DNA of 64,000 bases. Source: Streptomyces sp. V1I1 (GTDB taxonomy: Bacteria > Actinomycetota > Actinomycetes > Streptomycetales > Streptomycetaceae). The translations under genes and the position numbers were made by a program. Shown piece after piece: positions 43,009-51,823 of the stretch (position 1 is its first letter; each line of letters begins with the position of its first letter). The stretch lies in contig NZ_JAUSZH010000001.1 in assembly GCF_030817355.1 (NCBI RefSeq), positions 992,001 through 1,056,000 of the forward strand, read 5' to 3'. Under the pieces are notes generated by a model that was not told where the DNA came from, did no database searches, and was given only the letters and a program-made list of their open reading frames with translations.

Positions 43009-44045
43009 CAGTCGACTCCTTCCTTGTCAGGTCGTTCCCGGTCGGGATAGCGCGCGTTGGACACCAGGCCCAGCGCGCGTTCCCGGTCGGGATAGCGCGC
43101 GTTGGACACCAGGCCCAGCGCGTCGAGTGCCCGGATGACCGCCCCCGTGGGGTCGATCTGCCAGAGCCCGTGCCGGTTGTGCGCGAGCGCCGGGCGGGCG
43201 TGGTGGTTGTTGTGCCACGAGCCGCCGACCGACAGCGCGGCGAGCGGTGCAACGTTTCTGCTGTTGTCACGGGTGCGGTAGGGCCGGTTGCCGATGCTGT
43301 GGCCGATGGAGTTGACGCCCCAGGTCACATGGTCGAGCAGGAAGATCCGCGCCAGCCCGCCCCAAAGGAAGCCGCCCACTGCCCCGCGCACACTCCCGGT
43401 GGCCAGCCAGCCCAGCAGAGCGGGCAGCGCGAGACCCGCGAGGATCCAGCCGAAGTAGTACTGGTTGAGGCGCATCACCAGCCGGTCCCGTACGAGGTCG
43501 GGCACGCGCTTGGCCCAGTTCTGCCGGCGTACCTGGAACAGCCAGCCGACGTGTCCGTGCCAGAACCCGCGCAGCCGTGGGAACCGGCCGCCGCCGAGCG
43601 GCCGCGGCGAATGCGGATCGCCGTCGCGGTCGGTGAAGGCGTGGTGCTGGCGGTGGGTGGCGACCCAGAACAGCACAGGTCCCTGGGCCGCCATGCTTCC
43701 CGCGATGCCCCAGAAGGCGGTCATGCCGGGCCCGGCGGTGAAGGACTTGTGGGAGAAGAACCGGTGGAAGCCGCCCTCGACGCCGAGCGAGGTCACCGCG
43801 TACATCATCAGCAGGAGCAGGCCGTCGACAAGGGTGAATCCGTAGTTCCAGGAGAAGGCGACGGCCGCCGCGAAACCGAGGGTGGGCACCCCGACGGTGA
43901 CGTAGGCGAGCCTCCTCGCCGCCGTGTCCAACTCCTCGACGGGCGGTGATTCGGCGGGGGCTGTCGTGTGGTCCGCGGGTGTTGTCGTGTGGTCGGTGGA
44001 AGTTGTCGTGTGGTCGGTAGGGGTCGTCGTGTGGTCGGTGGTCAT
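43008..44045 (-). CDS. Acyl desaturase, delta-9 type (first)
   Basis: 345 residues. Histidine boxes HRFFSH, HRQHH (VATHRQHHAFTD) and NNHHARP. Odd ends: the N-terminus is four heptad-length repeats of DHTTTPT type, and the C-terminus carries a perfect 15-residue duplication (ALGLVSNARYPDRER twice) from a 45-bp tandem repeat. The core enzyme is intact. It overlaps the FAAL gene upstream by ATGA, so both belong to one operon. Confidence 0.93.
   Translation of the reverse strand: MTTDHTTTPTDHTTTSTDHTTTPADHTTAPAESPPVEELDTAARRLAYVTVGVPTLGFAAAVAFSWNYGFTLVDGLLLLMMYAVTSLGVEGGFHRFFSHKSFTAGPGMTAFWGIAGSMAAQGPVLFWVATHRQHHAFTDRDGDPHSPRPLGGGRFPRLRGFWHGHVGWLFQVRRQNWAKRVPDLVRDRLVMRLNQYYFGWILAGLALPALLGWLATGSVRGAVGGFLWGGLARIFLLDHVTWGVNSIGHSIGNRPYRTRDNSRNVAPLAALSVGGSWHNNHHARPALAHNRHGLWQIDPTGAVIRALDALGLVSNARYPDRERALGLVSNARYPDRERPDKEGVD
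43034..43123. repeat. 45-bp perfect tandem duplication in desaturase gene
   Basis: Two adjacent 45-bp units (43034-43078 and 43079-43123) differ only at the last base. In frame, they double 15 C-terminal residues of the first desaturase. Near identity at the DNA level, including wobble positions, shows the duplication is recent. Confidence 0.92.
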
Positions 44046-45871
44046 CGCACGGACACCTGGCTTTCGGCCGGCGAGGGCGGGAAGGCCTTGAGGCTTCCGT
44101 TCACGAAAGCGGCCTTGGTGGCGTTGCGGCGGATCTTGCCGCTGGTGGTCATCAGAACGACCCCGGGCGGGCCGAAGTGCACCGCACCCGGCTTTACTCC
44201 GTGTTCGGCGGTCACCGCGGCCGTCACCCGCTCCCGCAGCCGGTCCTCCTCGGCCGCGAACTCTCTTGGCGTACCCCGGAATTCGGCGACGACAACGACC
44301 TCTTCCTCCTCCCTGCGCGTGCTGCGCACGGAAAAGGCGGCCGTTCTGCGTAGTGCGCTGTGGGACTTCTGGACGGAGTCCTCAATGTCCTGCGGGTAGA
44401 GGTTGCGACCGCTGATGACGATCAGGTCCTTGAGCCGTCCGGTGACGAACAGCTCCCCGTCGAGCAGGAAACCGAGGTCGCCGGTGCGCAGATACGTCTG
44501 TCCCGCTCTGCCCGGCAGCGTCGCGCCGAACGTCTTCGCCGTCAGTTCCGGCCGGTTCAGATATCCGCTCGCCACGTTCCGGCCGCTGACCCAGATCTCT
44601 CCGATCCTCCCGGTCGGCACCGGCTGTGCGCTGTCCGGGTCGACGACGACGACCTCGTGACCGGTGGCGATGACGCCGCAGCTGACGACGCCCACCGCTC
44701 CCGCGGCCTCGCGGTCCGGGGCGCGGCGCACCTCGCCCAGCTCCAGCGCAGTGCCGTCCAGCCACTCGGTCCGTACGCCTTCGCTCTCGGGTTTGCCGGA
44801 GACGAAGAGCGTCGCCTCGGCCAGTCCGTAACAGGGGATGACCGATGAGGGGTTGAAGCCGGTGACAGGGCCGAAGCGCTCGTGGAATGTGCCGAGCGTC
44901 GCCCCGGAGACCGGCTCGCTGCCGCAGAAGACCTGCCGCAGCGTACTCAGGTCGAGGGTCCGCAGCTCGTCGTCGCCGATGGACGAGGCGCACAGGTCGA
45001 AGGCGAAGTTGGGCCCGACTGTGATGGTCACCCGGTGGTCCGTGATGGCCTTGAGCCAGCGGTAGGGGTCCTGGACGAAGTGCACCGGGGAGAGCATGAC
45101 GAGCGGCCATCCGCCGTGCACGGCCAGCATGATCGTCCCCATCAGACCCATGTCGTGGTACGGCGGCAGCCAGGAGCAGCCGACGCGGTCGGGCTCCATC
45201 CCCATGTGGGCTTCGAGCACCCGGCAGTTGCTGACCAGGTTGTCGTGGGTGAGCACGATTCCCTTGGGGTCCCCGGTGGAACCGGAGCTGTACTGAAGCA
45301 GCGCCTGGTCAGCGAGGCGCAGCGGGGCCGCGGCTTCCCCGGCGCCGAGGTAGAACTCCTCCTCAGGGAAGATCCACTCGATCTGCGGGGAGCCGCCCGG
45401 GAGTTGCTCGTCGAACTGCCCGGCCTGGCCGCTGAAGCGCGGATCGGTCAGGACGGCGTCGGGCGCGCAGTCCACCACGATGGAGAGGAAGCGCGCCATG
45501 GCGCGCTTCCCGATGGGCGGGAAGGAGGGGACGGCGGTGCAGCCGGCCCTCAGAATTCCGAACAGCCCGGCCACATAGTCGAGTCCGGGGTCGACGGCGA
45601 GGACCACCCGGCCGCCGTCGAGACCCCGCCGGCCAAGCTCGGCCGCCACCGCCTCGGCGCGCACGGCCAGCTCGTGATAGGTCCAGTCGACAGCCTGGTC
45701 GCTCGTGCCGTCCTGAAGAAAGCGGAACGCGAGCCGGTCCGGCTGCGTCCTCGCCCGCTCCTGAAGGATCTCGGGCAGAGACGTTCCCAGGGGCTTCGTC
45801 TCCAGGGGCTTCGTCTCCAGGGGCTTCGGTGGCGTTTTCGGGGACGACGATTCCGCTGACGGCGTTTCCAC
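44042..45871 (-). CDS. Fatty acyl-AMP ligase (FAAL)
   Basis: 609 residues, adenylate-forming. Core motifs: LLQYSSGSTGDPKGIVLTH (P-loop), WLPPYHDMGLMG, CYGLAEATLFVS, YLRTGDLGFLLDGELFVTGRLKD and KIRRNATK at the C-terminus. It activates a free fatty acid and passes it to the ACP. The N-terminus has short PLETK repeats encoded by 15-bp tandem units near 45790-45830. It overlaps the first desaturase by ATGA; 57 nt separate it from the thioesterase upstream. Confidence 0.95.
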   Translation of the reverse strand: METPSAESSSPKTPPKPLETKPLETKPLGTSLPEILQERARTQPDRLAFRFLQDGTSDQAVDWTYHELAVRAEAVAAELGRRGLDGGRVVLAVDPGLDYVAGLFGILRAGCTAVPSFPPIGKRAMARFLSIVVDCAPDAVLTDPRFSGQAGQFDEQLPGGSPQIEWIFPEEEFYLGAGEAAAPLRLADQALLQYSSGSTGDPKGIVLTHDNLVSNCRVLEAHMGMEPDRVGCSWLPPYHDMGLMGTIMLAVHGGWPLVMLSPVHFVQDPYRWLKAITDHRVTITVGPNFAFDLCASSIGDDELRTLDLSTLRQVFCGSEPVSGATLGTFHERFGPVTGFNPSSVIPCYGLAEATLFVSGKPESEGVRTEWLDGTALELGEVRRAPDREAAGAVGVVSCGVIATGHEVVVVDPDSAQPVPTGRIGEIWVSGRNVASGYLNRPELTAKTFGATLPGRAGQTYLRTGDLGFLLDGELFVTGRLKDLIVISGRNLYPQDIEDSVQKSHSALRRTAAFSVRSTRREEEEVVVVAEFRGTPREFAAEEDRLRERVTAAVTAEHGVKPGAVHFGPPGVVLMTTSGKIRRNATKAAFVNGSLKAFPPSPAESQVSVR

Positions 45872-45928
45872 AGAGGGCCTTTCTGCTGGACAAGGGTCTG
45901 CTGGATCGGGGTCAGGGCGGTTTGGCGG

Positions 45929-46747
45929 TCAGCCCTGACGGACGAGGCGGAGCTGGTGCGCGGTGCCCAAGTGGGTGCCGTCGCGGCCCCAGGCGTCGAT
46001 CTGCTCGTCGACCCAGCCGCTCGGGCTCGCCGCGAGCGTCCTCGCCCGCAGCAGGATCCATGGCGACGAGGTCTGGGCGAGCCCGACGCCGGGCCTGACC
46101 GTCAGCTCGACCGTCGGCACAAATGCGAGCGTGGACAAGATCGCCGTGTACGAGGGCGCAAGGGCGTCCATGAGAAAGACAAAGCGCAGAACGTCCGGTG
46201 GATCGTCGTCCTCGACGATCCTTATCCACGCCGTCAGTTCGGGTTCCTTTCCGCCCGCATACGGACGTGAAACACCCACCGGCCTGATTTCCATGCTGGT
46301 GGCGATGGGCAGGAATTCCTTGGGAATGGCGAATACTTCAAGATCCTCGGGCGCCGGCGATTCGGGAGCCGCGGGAGCGACGAGCGGCCAGTCCGCATCG
46401 CTTCCCGCACCGAAAATAGCGGACGCCTCGACGTGCACGCCTTTGTCGGTCTCTGCGGACGCCGTCACCGTTGACGTATTGCGCCCGGCCCGCACCAGCG
46501 AACTCGTAATACGGAATCCGGAATCAATCGGCCTGCCGAATCTTCCGGTGATGCTCCGCAGCTCGAGGCCGGGAGCGTGCGACTCCATGGCGGAGGCCAG
46601 CACGGCGAGGGTGAGACCGCCGTGAAACCCCCCGAAGCCGTTGAGATGACCTGCGGCTTCCACCCATTCCCCAGTGGGCTTTCGCAGCAGAACGCCGGGC
46701 GGGATCAACTCTCCAAGGCCATCGTGATCAACTATGATATTTGGCAT
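45929..46747 (-). CDS. Double-hotdog thioesterase-like protein
   Basis: 272 residues of the TesB/4HBT_3 type: GHLNGFGGFHGGLTLAVLASAM (first hotdog helix), FGRPIDSGFRITSSLVRAGRNTSTVTASA, and second-half elements RFVFLMDALAPSYTAIL and SPWILLRARTLAASPSGWVDEQIDAW. It is the first gene of the operon. It may release or edit acyl chains. The start at 46747 precedes the first conserved segment; the extra 21 in-frame codons upstream lie in the AT-rich promoter area. Confidence 0.84.
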   Translation of the reverse strand: MPNIIVDHDGLGELIPPGVLLRKPTGEWVEAAGHLNGFGGFHGGLTLAVLASAMESHAPGLELRSITGRFGRPIDSGFRITSSLVRAGRNTSTVTASAETDKGVHVEASAIFGAGSDADWPLVAPAAPESPAPEDLEVFAIPKEFLPIATSMEIRPVGVSRPYAGGKEPELTAWIRIVEDDDPPDVLRFVFLMDALAPSYTAILSTLAFVPTVELTVRPGVGLAQTSSPWILLRARTLAASPSGWVDEQIDAWGRDGTHLGTAHQLRLVRQG

Positions 46748-47113
46748 GAACACGACGATAAGCGCACCAGATCCAGTCAACAAGAAAAAGCTTTGTGATG
46801 CGCGCCACACCCAGTACCGCCTGCACGGGAATTAATTGGTCCGCCCCCTGAACGTAACGTCAGGAAATAATTCAGAAGCCCCACGAGCAGGTGGTACGAG
46901 AAATGAGCATCCGGAACATGATCGTGCACTCTGCGCTCTCCGGCAGGCCGGGCCGGACTGCCATGAAAGCCTCGGCGTCATATGACCGGAGGTGCTGACC
47001 TGAACCAATGTACCCATAGGTAATGAACGACACACGGTCGATATTCAGCCGAACTCGGGGAGCACTGCGACGGCCAGAACAAGCCGCGGTCGACGAACAG
47101 CGGGATACCGCCC
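46748..47113. other. AT-richer promoter region of the desaturase operon
   Basis: 366 nt between the convergent-facing thioesterase start and the HxlR stop, clearly lower in GC than its surroundings (for example AATTAATTGG, GGAAATAATTC, AAGAAAAAGC). It should hold the operon promoter; no convincing -35/-10 pair was picked. A plus-strand 31-codon frame from ATG 46903 exists without a ribosome site and is not called a gene. Confidence 0.5.
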
Positions 47114-47638
47114 TCAGACCTGGGCGGAGCCGTCCTCGGGCGCGACCGGCCCGTTCCAGTCCCAGCCGGGTGCGCGCACCTGCAGCCGCAATTCCTCGGG
47201 AGCAACCTCCCCGCCGCAGTGGCGACAACTGTGGACCATGTCCAGCTCCTCGCCGCAGGAGTGGCTGAACACCGCGGGTGGCTCGTCGACGAGCCATCGG
47301 TCGCCCCACGCGCGCAGCGTGGTCAGCACGGTCAGCAGGTCCCGCCCCGCTTCGGTGAGGTGGTACTCGAAGCGAGGGGGGTGCTCGCTGTACGGCCGCC
47401 GGGCGAGGACGCCCACCGACTCCAGATGGCGCAGACGCGCCGTGAGGACATCGCGGGGAGCGCCGGTGTTACGGGCGATCGCGGCGAAGCGGTGATTGCC
47501 GAAGCTGATCTCCCGGACGGCCAGCAGCGACCATTTCTCGCCGACCGCCTGAAGCGACGCCGCGATCGAGCACGGCCTGCCGCGCGAGTCCAGGGCCAGA
47601 GCGGGGAGTGCGCCGTCCTCCGCGGTGCGTGCCTTCAT
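47114..47638 (-). CDS. HxlR-family regulator
   Basis: 174 residues. HxlR winged helix: CSIAASLQAVGEKWSLLAVREISFGNHRFAAI, then TGAPRDVLTARLRHLESVGVL and YHLTEAGRDL. The C-terminus adds a zinc-ribbon-like set of cysteines (SHSCGEELDMVHSCRHCGGE). Divergent from an EmrB-type exporter, with a palindrome between them. It may respond to a redox or electrophilic signal through its cysteines (inference). Confidence 0.9.
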   Translation of the reverse strand: MKARTAEDGALPALALDSRGRPCSIAASLQAVGEKWSLLAVREISFGNHRFAAIARNTGAPRDVLTARLRHLESVGVLARRPYSEHPPRFEYHLTEAGRDLLTVLTTLRAWGDRWLVDEPPAVFSHSCGEELDMVHSCRHCGGEVAPEELRLQVRAPGWDWNGPVAPEDGSAQV

Positions 47639-47695
47639 ACCCCCTAGGTTGCCACATCCAACTCACTCCCTCTAGCATCCCGTGCCGAGTAGTCA

Positions 47696-47710
47696 GTTTG
47701 ATATCCAAAC
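47696..47710. promoter_or_regulatory. Palindrome between HxlR and exporter
   Basis: GTTTG-ATATC-CAAAC, a perfect 5-bp-arm dyad about 57 nt from the hxlR start and 100 nt from the exporter start. Candidate HxlR operator. Confidence 0.5.
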
Positions 47711-47812
47711 CACAGCGCGTCAGATCCGCACCCCTGAAGGAAGAGCGAACCCCTTCGCGCAGCTGCCGGTTCCGGTCGGCCAAGCCGCACCCTCCTGAAG
47801 AGAGTGAAGAAC

Positions 47813-49231
47813 ATGGTCCAACAGGCCTCAACCGTCGAGGACAAGGCAGCGATCTCCCGCTTCCGCCTCGTCTTCGCCGTCGTCGCCGCAGGCGTGGCGA
47901 TGTCGAACCTCGACCTCTTCGTCGTGAATGTGGCGATCCCCAACATCAGCAGCCACTTCGACGAGGCGTCGCTGTCCTCGCTGTCGTGGGTGCTCAACGC
48001 ATACGCCGTGGTCTTCGCCGCGCTGCTTGTCCCCGCGGGCAGCTTCGCCGACCGCACCGGGGCGCGGCGCGCGTATCTGCTGGGCATCTCCGTCTTCACC
48101 GTGGCCTCGGTGCTGTGCGCGGTCGCGCCGAGCGTGTGGTTCCTGGTGGCGGCGCGGGTCGTCCAGTCGGCCGGAGCCGCGCTGTTGATCCCCGCCTCGC
48201 TCGGCATTCTGCTGGCCGCCGCGCCGCCGGAGCGGCGCGGCGCGGCCGTACGCAACTGGGCGGCCCTGAGCGGACTGGCCGCAGCTCTCGGCCCGGTCAT
48301 CGGTGGTGCGCTCGCCCAGGCCGACTGGCGCTGGATCTTCCTGATCAACGTGCCGGTCGGCGTCGCCACCGTCGTCGTCGGCCGGCGTGCGATCGCGCCC
48401 TCCCCCCGCCGTAAGGACACAGGCCGCGGCGATCTGATCGGCGCGGCGCTCCTGACTGCCGGGATCGGCGCGGTCGCCCTCGGGCTGGTCAAAGCCCCCG
48501 ACTGGGGCTGGTCTTCGGGCTCCGTGGCGATCACGCTGGCGGCCGCGGTCGTTCTGCTCGCCCTGTTCGTCTGGCGCTCGGCGAAGCATCCGGCGCCGGT
48601 TCTCCCGCTGGATCTGCTGCGGATTCCGGCGATGGGCCCTGCCATGCTGGCGAATCTGCTGTTCGCGGTGGCGTTCGGCGCGATGCTGCTCTCCGCCGCC
48701 CTGTGGTGCCAGGACGTATGGCACTGGTCCGCGCTGCAGACCGGTCTGGCGATCAGCCCCGGGCCGCTGATGGTGCCGCTGCTGTCCAAGTACGCGGGCA
48801 TGCTCGTGCAGCGCTTCGGCGCGGCCGGGGTGTCCACCGCCGGCTGTGCGCTCTTCGCGGTCGGCCTCGTCTGGTGGATCGCGGCCCTGAGCGTCGATGA
48901 CCACGACTACGTACTGGGGCTGCTGCCCGGCATGGTGCTGACCGGCATCGGCGTGTGCTTCACGCTGCCCACCCTGGTGGGCGCGGCCGTCACCCGGGTC
49001 CCGCCGACGAACTTCTCCACCGGCTCGGGCGTGGTGACCATGGCGCGTCAGGCCGGCAGCGTGGTGGGTGTCGCGGGCCTGGTCGCCGTGCTCGGCAAGC
49101 CGTACGGCACCGCCGTGATGGACGCTTTCCGCCACGGCTGGATCTTCACTCTGGTGGCGACGGTCGCCGCGGCGGCGGCCTGCTGCCTGCTCCTGCCCCA
49201 CACGAAGCCCGCGGCCCGCGCCGACGCCTGA
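47813..49231 (+). CDS. 14-helix MFS exporter (EmrB/QacA type)
   Basis: 472 residues from ATG 47813 (GTG 47804 is an alternative). DHA2 signatures: MSNLDLFVVNVAIPNISSHF in helix 1, AGSFADRTGARRAYLLG in the 2-3 loop, and ADWRWIFLINVPVGVA in helix 5. Divergent from the HxlR regulator. Being next to the polyyne-type operon, it could export its product, but it could equally be an unrelated drug pump. Confidence 0.92.
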   Translation: MVQQASTVEDKAAISRFRLVFAVVAAGVAMSNLDLFVVNVAIPNISSHFDEASLSSLSWVLNAYAVVFAALLVPAGSFADRTGARRAYLLGISVFTVASVLCAVAPSVWFLVAARVVQSAGAALLIPASLGILLAAAPPERRGAAVRNWAALSGLAAALGPVIGGALAQADWRWIFLINVPVGVATVVVGRRAIAPSPRRKDTGRGDLIGAALLTAGIGAVALGLVKAPDWGWSSGSVAITLAAAVVLLALFVWRSAKHPAPVLPLDLLRIPAMGPAMLANLLFAVAFGAMLLSAALWCQDVWHWSALQTGLAISPGPLMVPLLSKYAGMLVQRFGAAGVSTAGCALFAVGLVWWIAALSVDDHDYVLGLLPGMVLTGIGVCFTLPTLVGAAVTRVPPTNFSTGSGVVTMARQAGSVVGVAGLVAVLGKPYGTAVMDAFRHGWIFTLVATVAAAAACCLLLPHTKPAARADA

Positions 49232-49289
49232 GAACGACGCCGCGCCCCCGGGGACAAACGGCCGCCGCGCCCCGGGGGACAATCGAGGC

Positions 49290-49778
49290 GTGGACAAGGC
49301 ATCAGGCAGGGACCGCGACGCCGAGGGGCGCGCACGCAACGCACGCCCTCGTGACGGGCTGGGACGCCCCCTTCCGTACGGAAGTCCGGGAGTGGAGCGG
49401 CAGGCCGAGGGGGTGGTGCGCGCGCCGGGTCAGACGCTGGCCGAGGCACAGCGGCTGCTCGACGCGGGCATGCCCTTCCATGCCCACGAGGTCCTCGAGG
49501 ACGCGTGGAAGTCAGGGCCCGCGGCGGAGCGTGAGCTGTGGCGCGGGCTCGCGCAGCTGGCGGTGGGGCTCACGCACGCCGCCCGCGGCAACAGGGCGGG
49601 CGGCGCGCGGCTGCTGCTCCGGGGCGCGGACCGGATCTCCGGGTACCGGGATCCGTACGCCATCGATGTGGCCGGTCTGACGGCCTGGGCGCGGGAGCTC
49701 GCGGCCCGTCTCGAAGGGCCGGTGGACACAGAGGTGGACGCGGGCGCCGAGGCTCCCCGGCTGATCTCAGTCCTGTAG
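49290..49778 (+). CDS. DUF309 protein
   Basis: 162 residues from GTG. The DUF309 core is at about residues 50-120: LLDAGMPFHAHEVLEDAWK, ERELWRGLAQLAVGLTHAARGN and GGARLLLRGADRI. An all-helical cytoplasmic family of unknown role. The first 45 residues are poorly structured. It converges on lutC with a 12-bp overlap of the coding ends. Confidence 0.85.
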   Translation: MDKASGRDRDAEGRARNARPRDGLGRPLPYGSPGVERQAEGVVRAPGQTLAEAQRLLDAGMPFHAHEVLEDAWKSGPAAERELWRGLAQLAVGLTHAARGNRAGGARLLLRGADRISGYRDPYAIDVAGLTAWARELAARLEGPVDTEVDAGAEAPRLISVL

Positions 49779-50408
49779 CAGCACGACCTCGAGGGTGCGG
49801 GGGCCGTGCACGCCCTCGACCCGGTCGAGCTCGATGTCACTGGTGGCGGAGGGGCCGGAGATCCAGGTCAGCGGGCGGGTCGGGTCGAGTCGGGGCATCG
49901 CCTGCGGTACGGACGCGACGACCTGGTCCGGGGTCCGTACGACGCAGATGTGCAGATCCGGGACGAGAGTGAGCGCCCGGCGGCCCTGTCCCGGGCCCGC
50001 GTCGAGGACGATCGTGCCCGTCTCGGCGATCGCGAGGGCGCAGCCGGTCACCACGGCGTCGACGGCGTCGAGTTCGTACGGGCTGAGGGGGCCGTCGTCC
50101 GTGCGCTGATCGGCGTCGGCGGCGGCGAGCCAGGCGGCGGGCAGCCCGTCCGGCACGGCGACCGACCGCGCGCCGCGATCGGCGAGCAACTGCGCGACCA
50201 GAGCGGGCAGTTCGGCCTCGCTCGCGCGGTGCACGATCGCCCGGTAGTCGGCGAGGTTCTCGTGCAGCAGGTCGAGGATCGCGGCGGGGTCGTCGGGGGT
50301 GTGGCTGTCCAGGTAGTCGCGGGCGGCCTCGGGGGCGTCGGGCGCGTCGGCGACGGCGGCGCGGATCCGGGCGAGGATGCGGTCGCGGGAGCCGGTTTCG
50401 GTGCTCAT
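49767..50408 (-). CDS. lutC: Lactate utilisation protein C (LUD domain)
   Basis: 213 residues. LUD/YkgG domain with ALAIAETGTIVLDAGPGQGRR, LVPDLHICVV, ISGPSATSDIELDRVEGVHGPRTLEVVLL. Part of the LutABC L-lactate oxidation complex. Start ATG 50408 overlaps the lutB stop by four bases; the six in-frame codons further upstream lie in lutB. Confidence 0.93.
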   Translation of the reverse strand: MSTETGSRDRILARIRAAVADAPDAPEAARDYLDSHTPDDPAAILDLLHENLADYRAIVHRASEAELPALVAQLLADRGARSVAVPDGLPAAWLAAADADQRTDDGPLSPYELDAVDAVVTGCALAIAETGTIVLDAGPGQGRRALTLVPDLHICVVRTPDQVVASVPQAMPRLDPTRPLTWISGPSATSDIELDRVEGVHGPRTLEVVLLQD

Positions 50409-51823
50409 GTGCGGTTCTTCTTCCACCAGTCACGGAAGGATTGGGCGGGCAGTTCGGGCAGTTCGCGGTCGGCGGTCCAGGCCCCGGCGCCCGGCGGCTT
50501 CCTCGGATGCAGCCCGCGGGTCTTGGATGCTGCCTTCTCGCCGGCGGCCAGCGCGGCCGGATGGTCGAGGATCCAGCCCGCCGCTTTGATCGCGGCTTTC
50601 TCGAGACGGTGGCCCTTGCCACCCTGGTCGGCGACTTTTTCCCGGAGGTGGACGAGGACTTCGGGGATGTCGATGGCGACCGGGCACACCTCGTAGCATG
50701 CCCCGCACAGGGAGGAGGCGTACGGCAGGGAGGCATCGATCTCGCTCTGGATGCCGCGTAGTTGGGGGCTGAGGATGGCGCCGATCGGACCGGGGTAGAC
50801 GGAGCCGTACGCATGCCCGCCGGCCCGTTCGTACACCGGGCAGACATTGAGACAGGCGGAGCAGCGGATGCACCGCAGCGCCTGGCGGCCGACCTCGTCG
50901 GCCAGCGCGTCGGTCCTGCCGTTGTCGAGCAGGACCAGGTGGAAGGTCCGCGGTCCGTCGGCGTCGGCGGTGCCGGTCCACATCGAGGTGTACGGGTTCA
51001 TGCGTTCGGCGGTCGAGGAGCGGGGCAGCGTCTGGAGGAAGACCTCCAGATCGCGCCAGGTGGGGACCGTTTTCTCGATTCCGACGACGGAGATCAGGGT
51101 CTCGGGGAGCGTCAGGCACATCCGGCCGTTGCCCTCGGACTCGAAGACGACGAGGGTGCCGGTCTCGGCGACCATGAAGTTGGCGCCGGAGATACCGACT
51201 TTGGCCCGCAGGAACTTCTCGCGGAGGTGGAGGCGGGCCGCCTCGGCGAGTTCGGCAGGGGAGTCGGAGAGCCCGTCGGGCGCGGGCCGCCCCCAGCTCT
51301 CCATCCTCTGCTCGAAGATGTCGCGGATCTCTCCGCGGTTGCGGTGGATGGCGGGGACCAGGATGTGACTCGGCAGGTCCTCCCCCAACTGCACGATCAG
51401 TTCGGCGAGATCGGTTTCGTACGCCGAGATGCCCTCGGCCTCCAGGGCTTCATTGAGGCCGATTTCCTGGGTGGCCATCGACTTGACCTTGACGACCTCG
51501 CTCTCGCCGGTCGCCTTCACCAGACCGGCGACGATCCGGTTGGCCTCCTCGGCGTCGGCCGCCCAGTGGACGGTGCCGCCTGCCGCCGTGACCGCCGACT
51601 CCAACTGCTCCAGGTGGCGGTCGAGATGACGGAGCGTATGGTCTTTGATCTGCTTTCCGGCCTCGCGCAGCAGCGCCCAGTCGTCGAGTTCCGCGACGGC
51701 CTTGGCACGCTTGTCACGGATGGTGTGGGTGGCGTGCCGCAGATTGGCGCGCAGCGTCACATTGTGCACGGCGTCCTTGGCGGCCTTCGGGAAGGACGGC
51801 ATGCCGAGATACGTACCGCTCAC
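50405..51823 (-). CDS. lutB: Lactate utilisation iron-sulfur protein B
   Basis: 472 residues. N-terminal LUD-like domain (VKVKSMATQEIGLNEALEAEGI, ISGANFMVAETGTLVVFESEGN), then two 4Fe-4S clusters: CIRCSACLNVCPVY and CGACYEVCPVAIDIPEVL, and the DUF3390-like tail. GTG 51823 overlaps lutA by GTGA. Electron-transfer subunit of the lactate dehydrogenase complex. Confidence 0.95.
   Translation of the reverse strand: MSGTYLGMPSFPKAAKDAVHNVTLRANLRHATHTIRDKRAKAVAELDDWALLREAGKQIKDHTLRHLDRHLEQLESAVTAAGGTVHWAADAEEANRIVAGLVKATGESEVVKVKSMATQEIGLNEALEAEGISAYETDLAELIVQLGEDLPSHILVPAIHRNRGEIRDIFEQRMESWGRPAPDGLSDSPAELAEAARLHLREKFLRAKVGISGANFMVAETGTLVVFESEGNGRMCLTLPETLISVVGIEKTVPTWRDLEVFLQTLPRSSTAERMNPYTSMWTGTADADGPRTFHLVLLDNGRTDALADEVGRQALRCIRCSACLNVCPVYERAGGHAYGSVYPGPIGAILSPQLRGIQSEIDASLPYASSLCGACYEVCPVAIDIPEVLVHLREKVADQGGKGHRLEKAAIKAAGWILDHPAALAAGEKAASKTRGLHPRKPPGAGAWTADRELPELPAQSFRDWWKKNRT

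Noticed and set aside
43008..44045. Possible CRISPR-like array from short repeats in the desaturase gene
   Set aside because: The repeats are adjacent, in frame and coding; there are no spacers. No CRISPR array was found anywhere in the window.
46903..46998. 31-codon plus-strand peptide in the polyyne promoter region
   Set aside because: No ribosome site and no membrane or Cys pattern; more likely chance in leader DNA.
47828..49339. 503-codon minus-strand frame opposite the exporter
   Set aside because: Shadow frame; the plus strand encodes a full 14-helix MFS protein.
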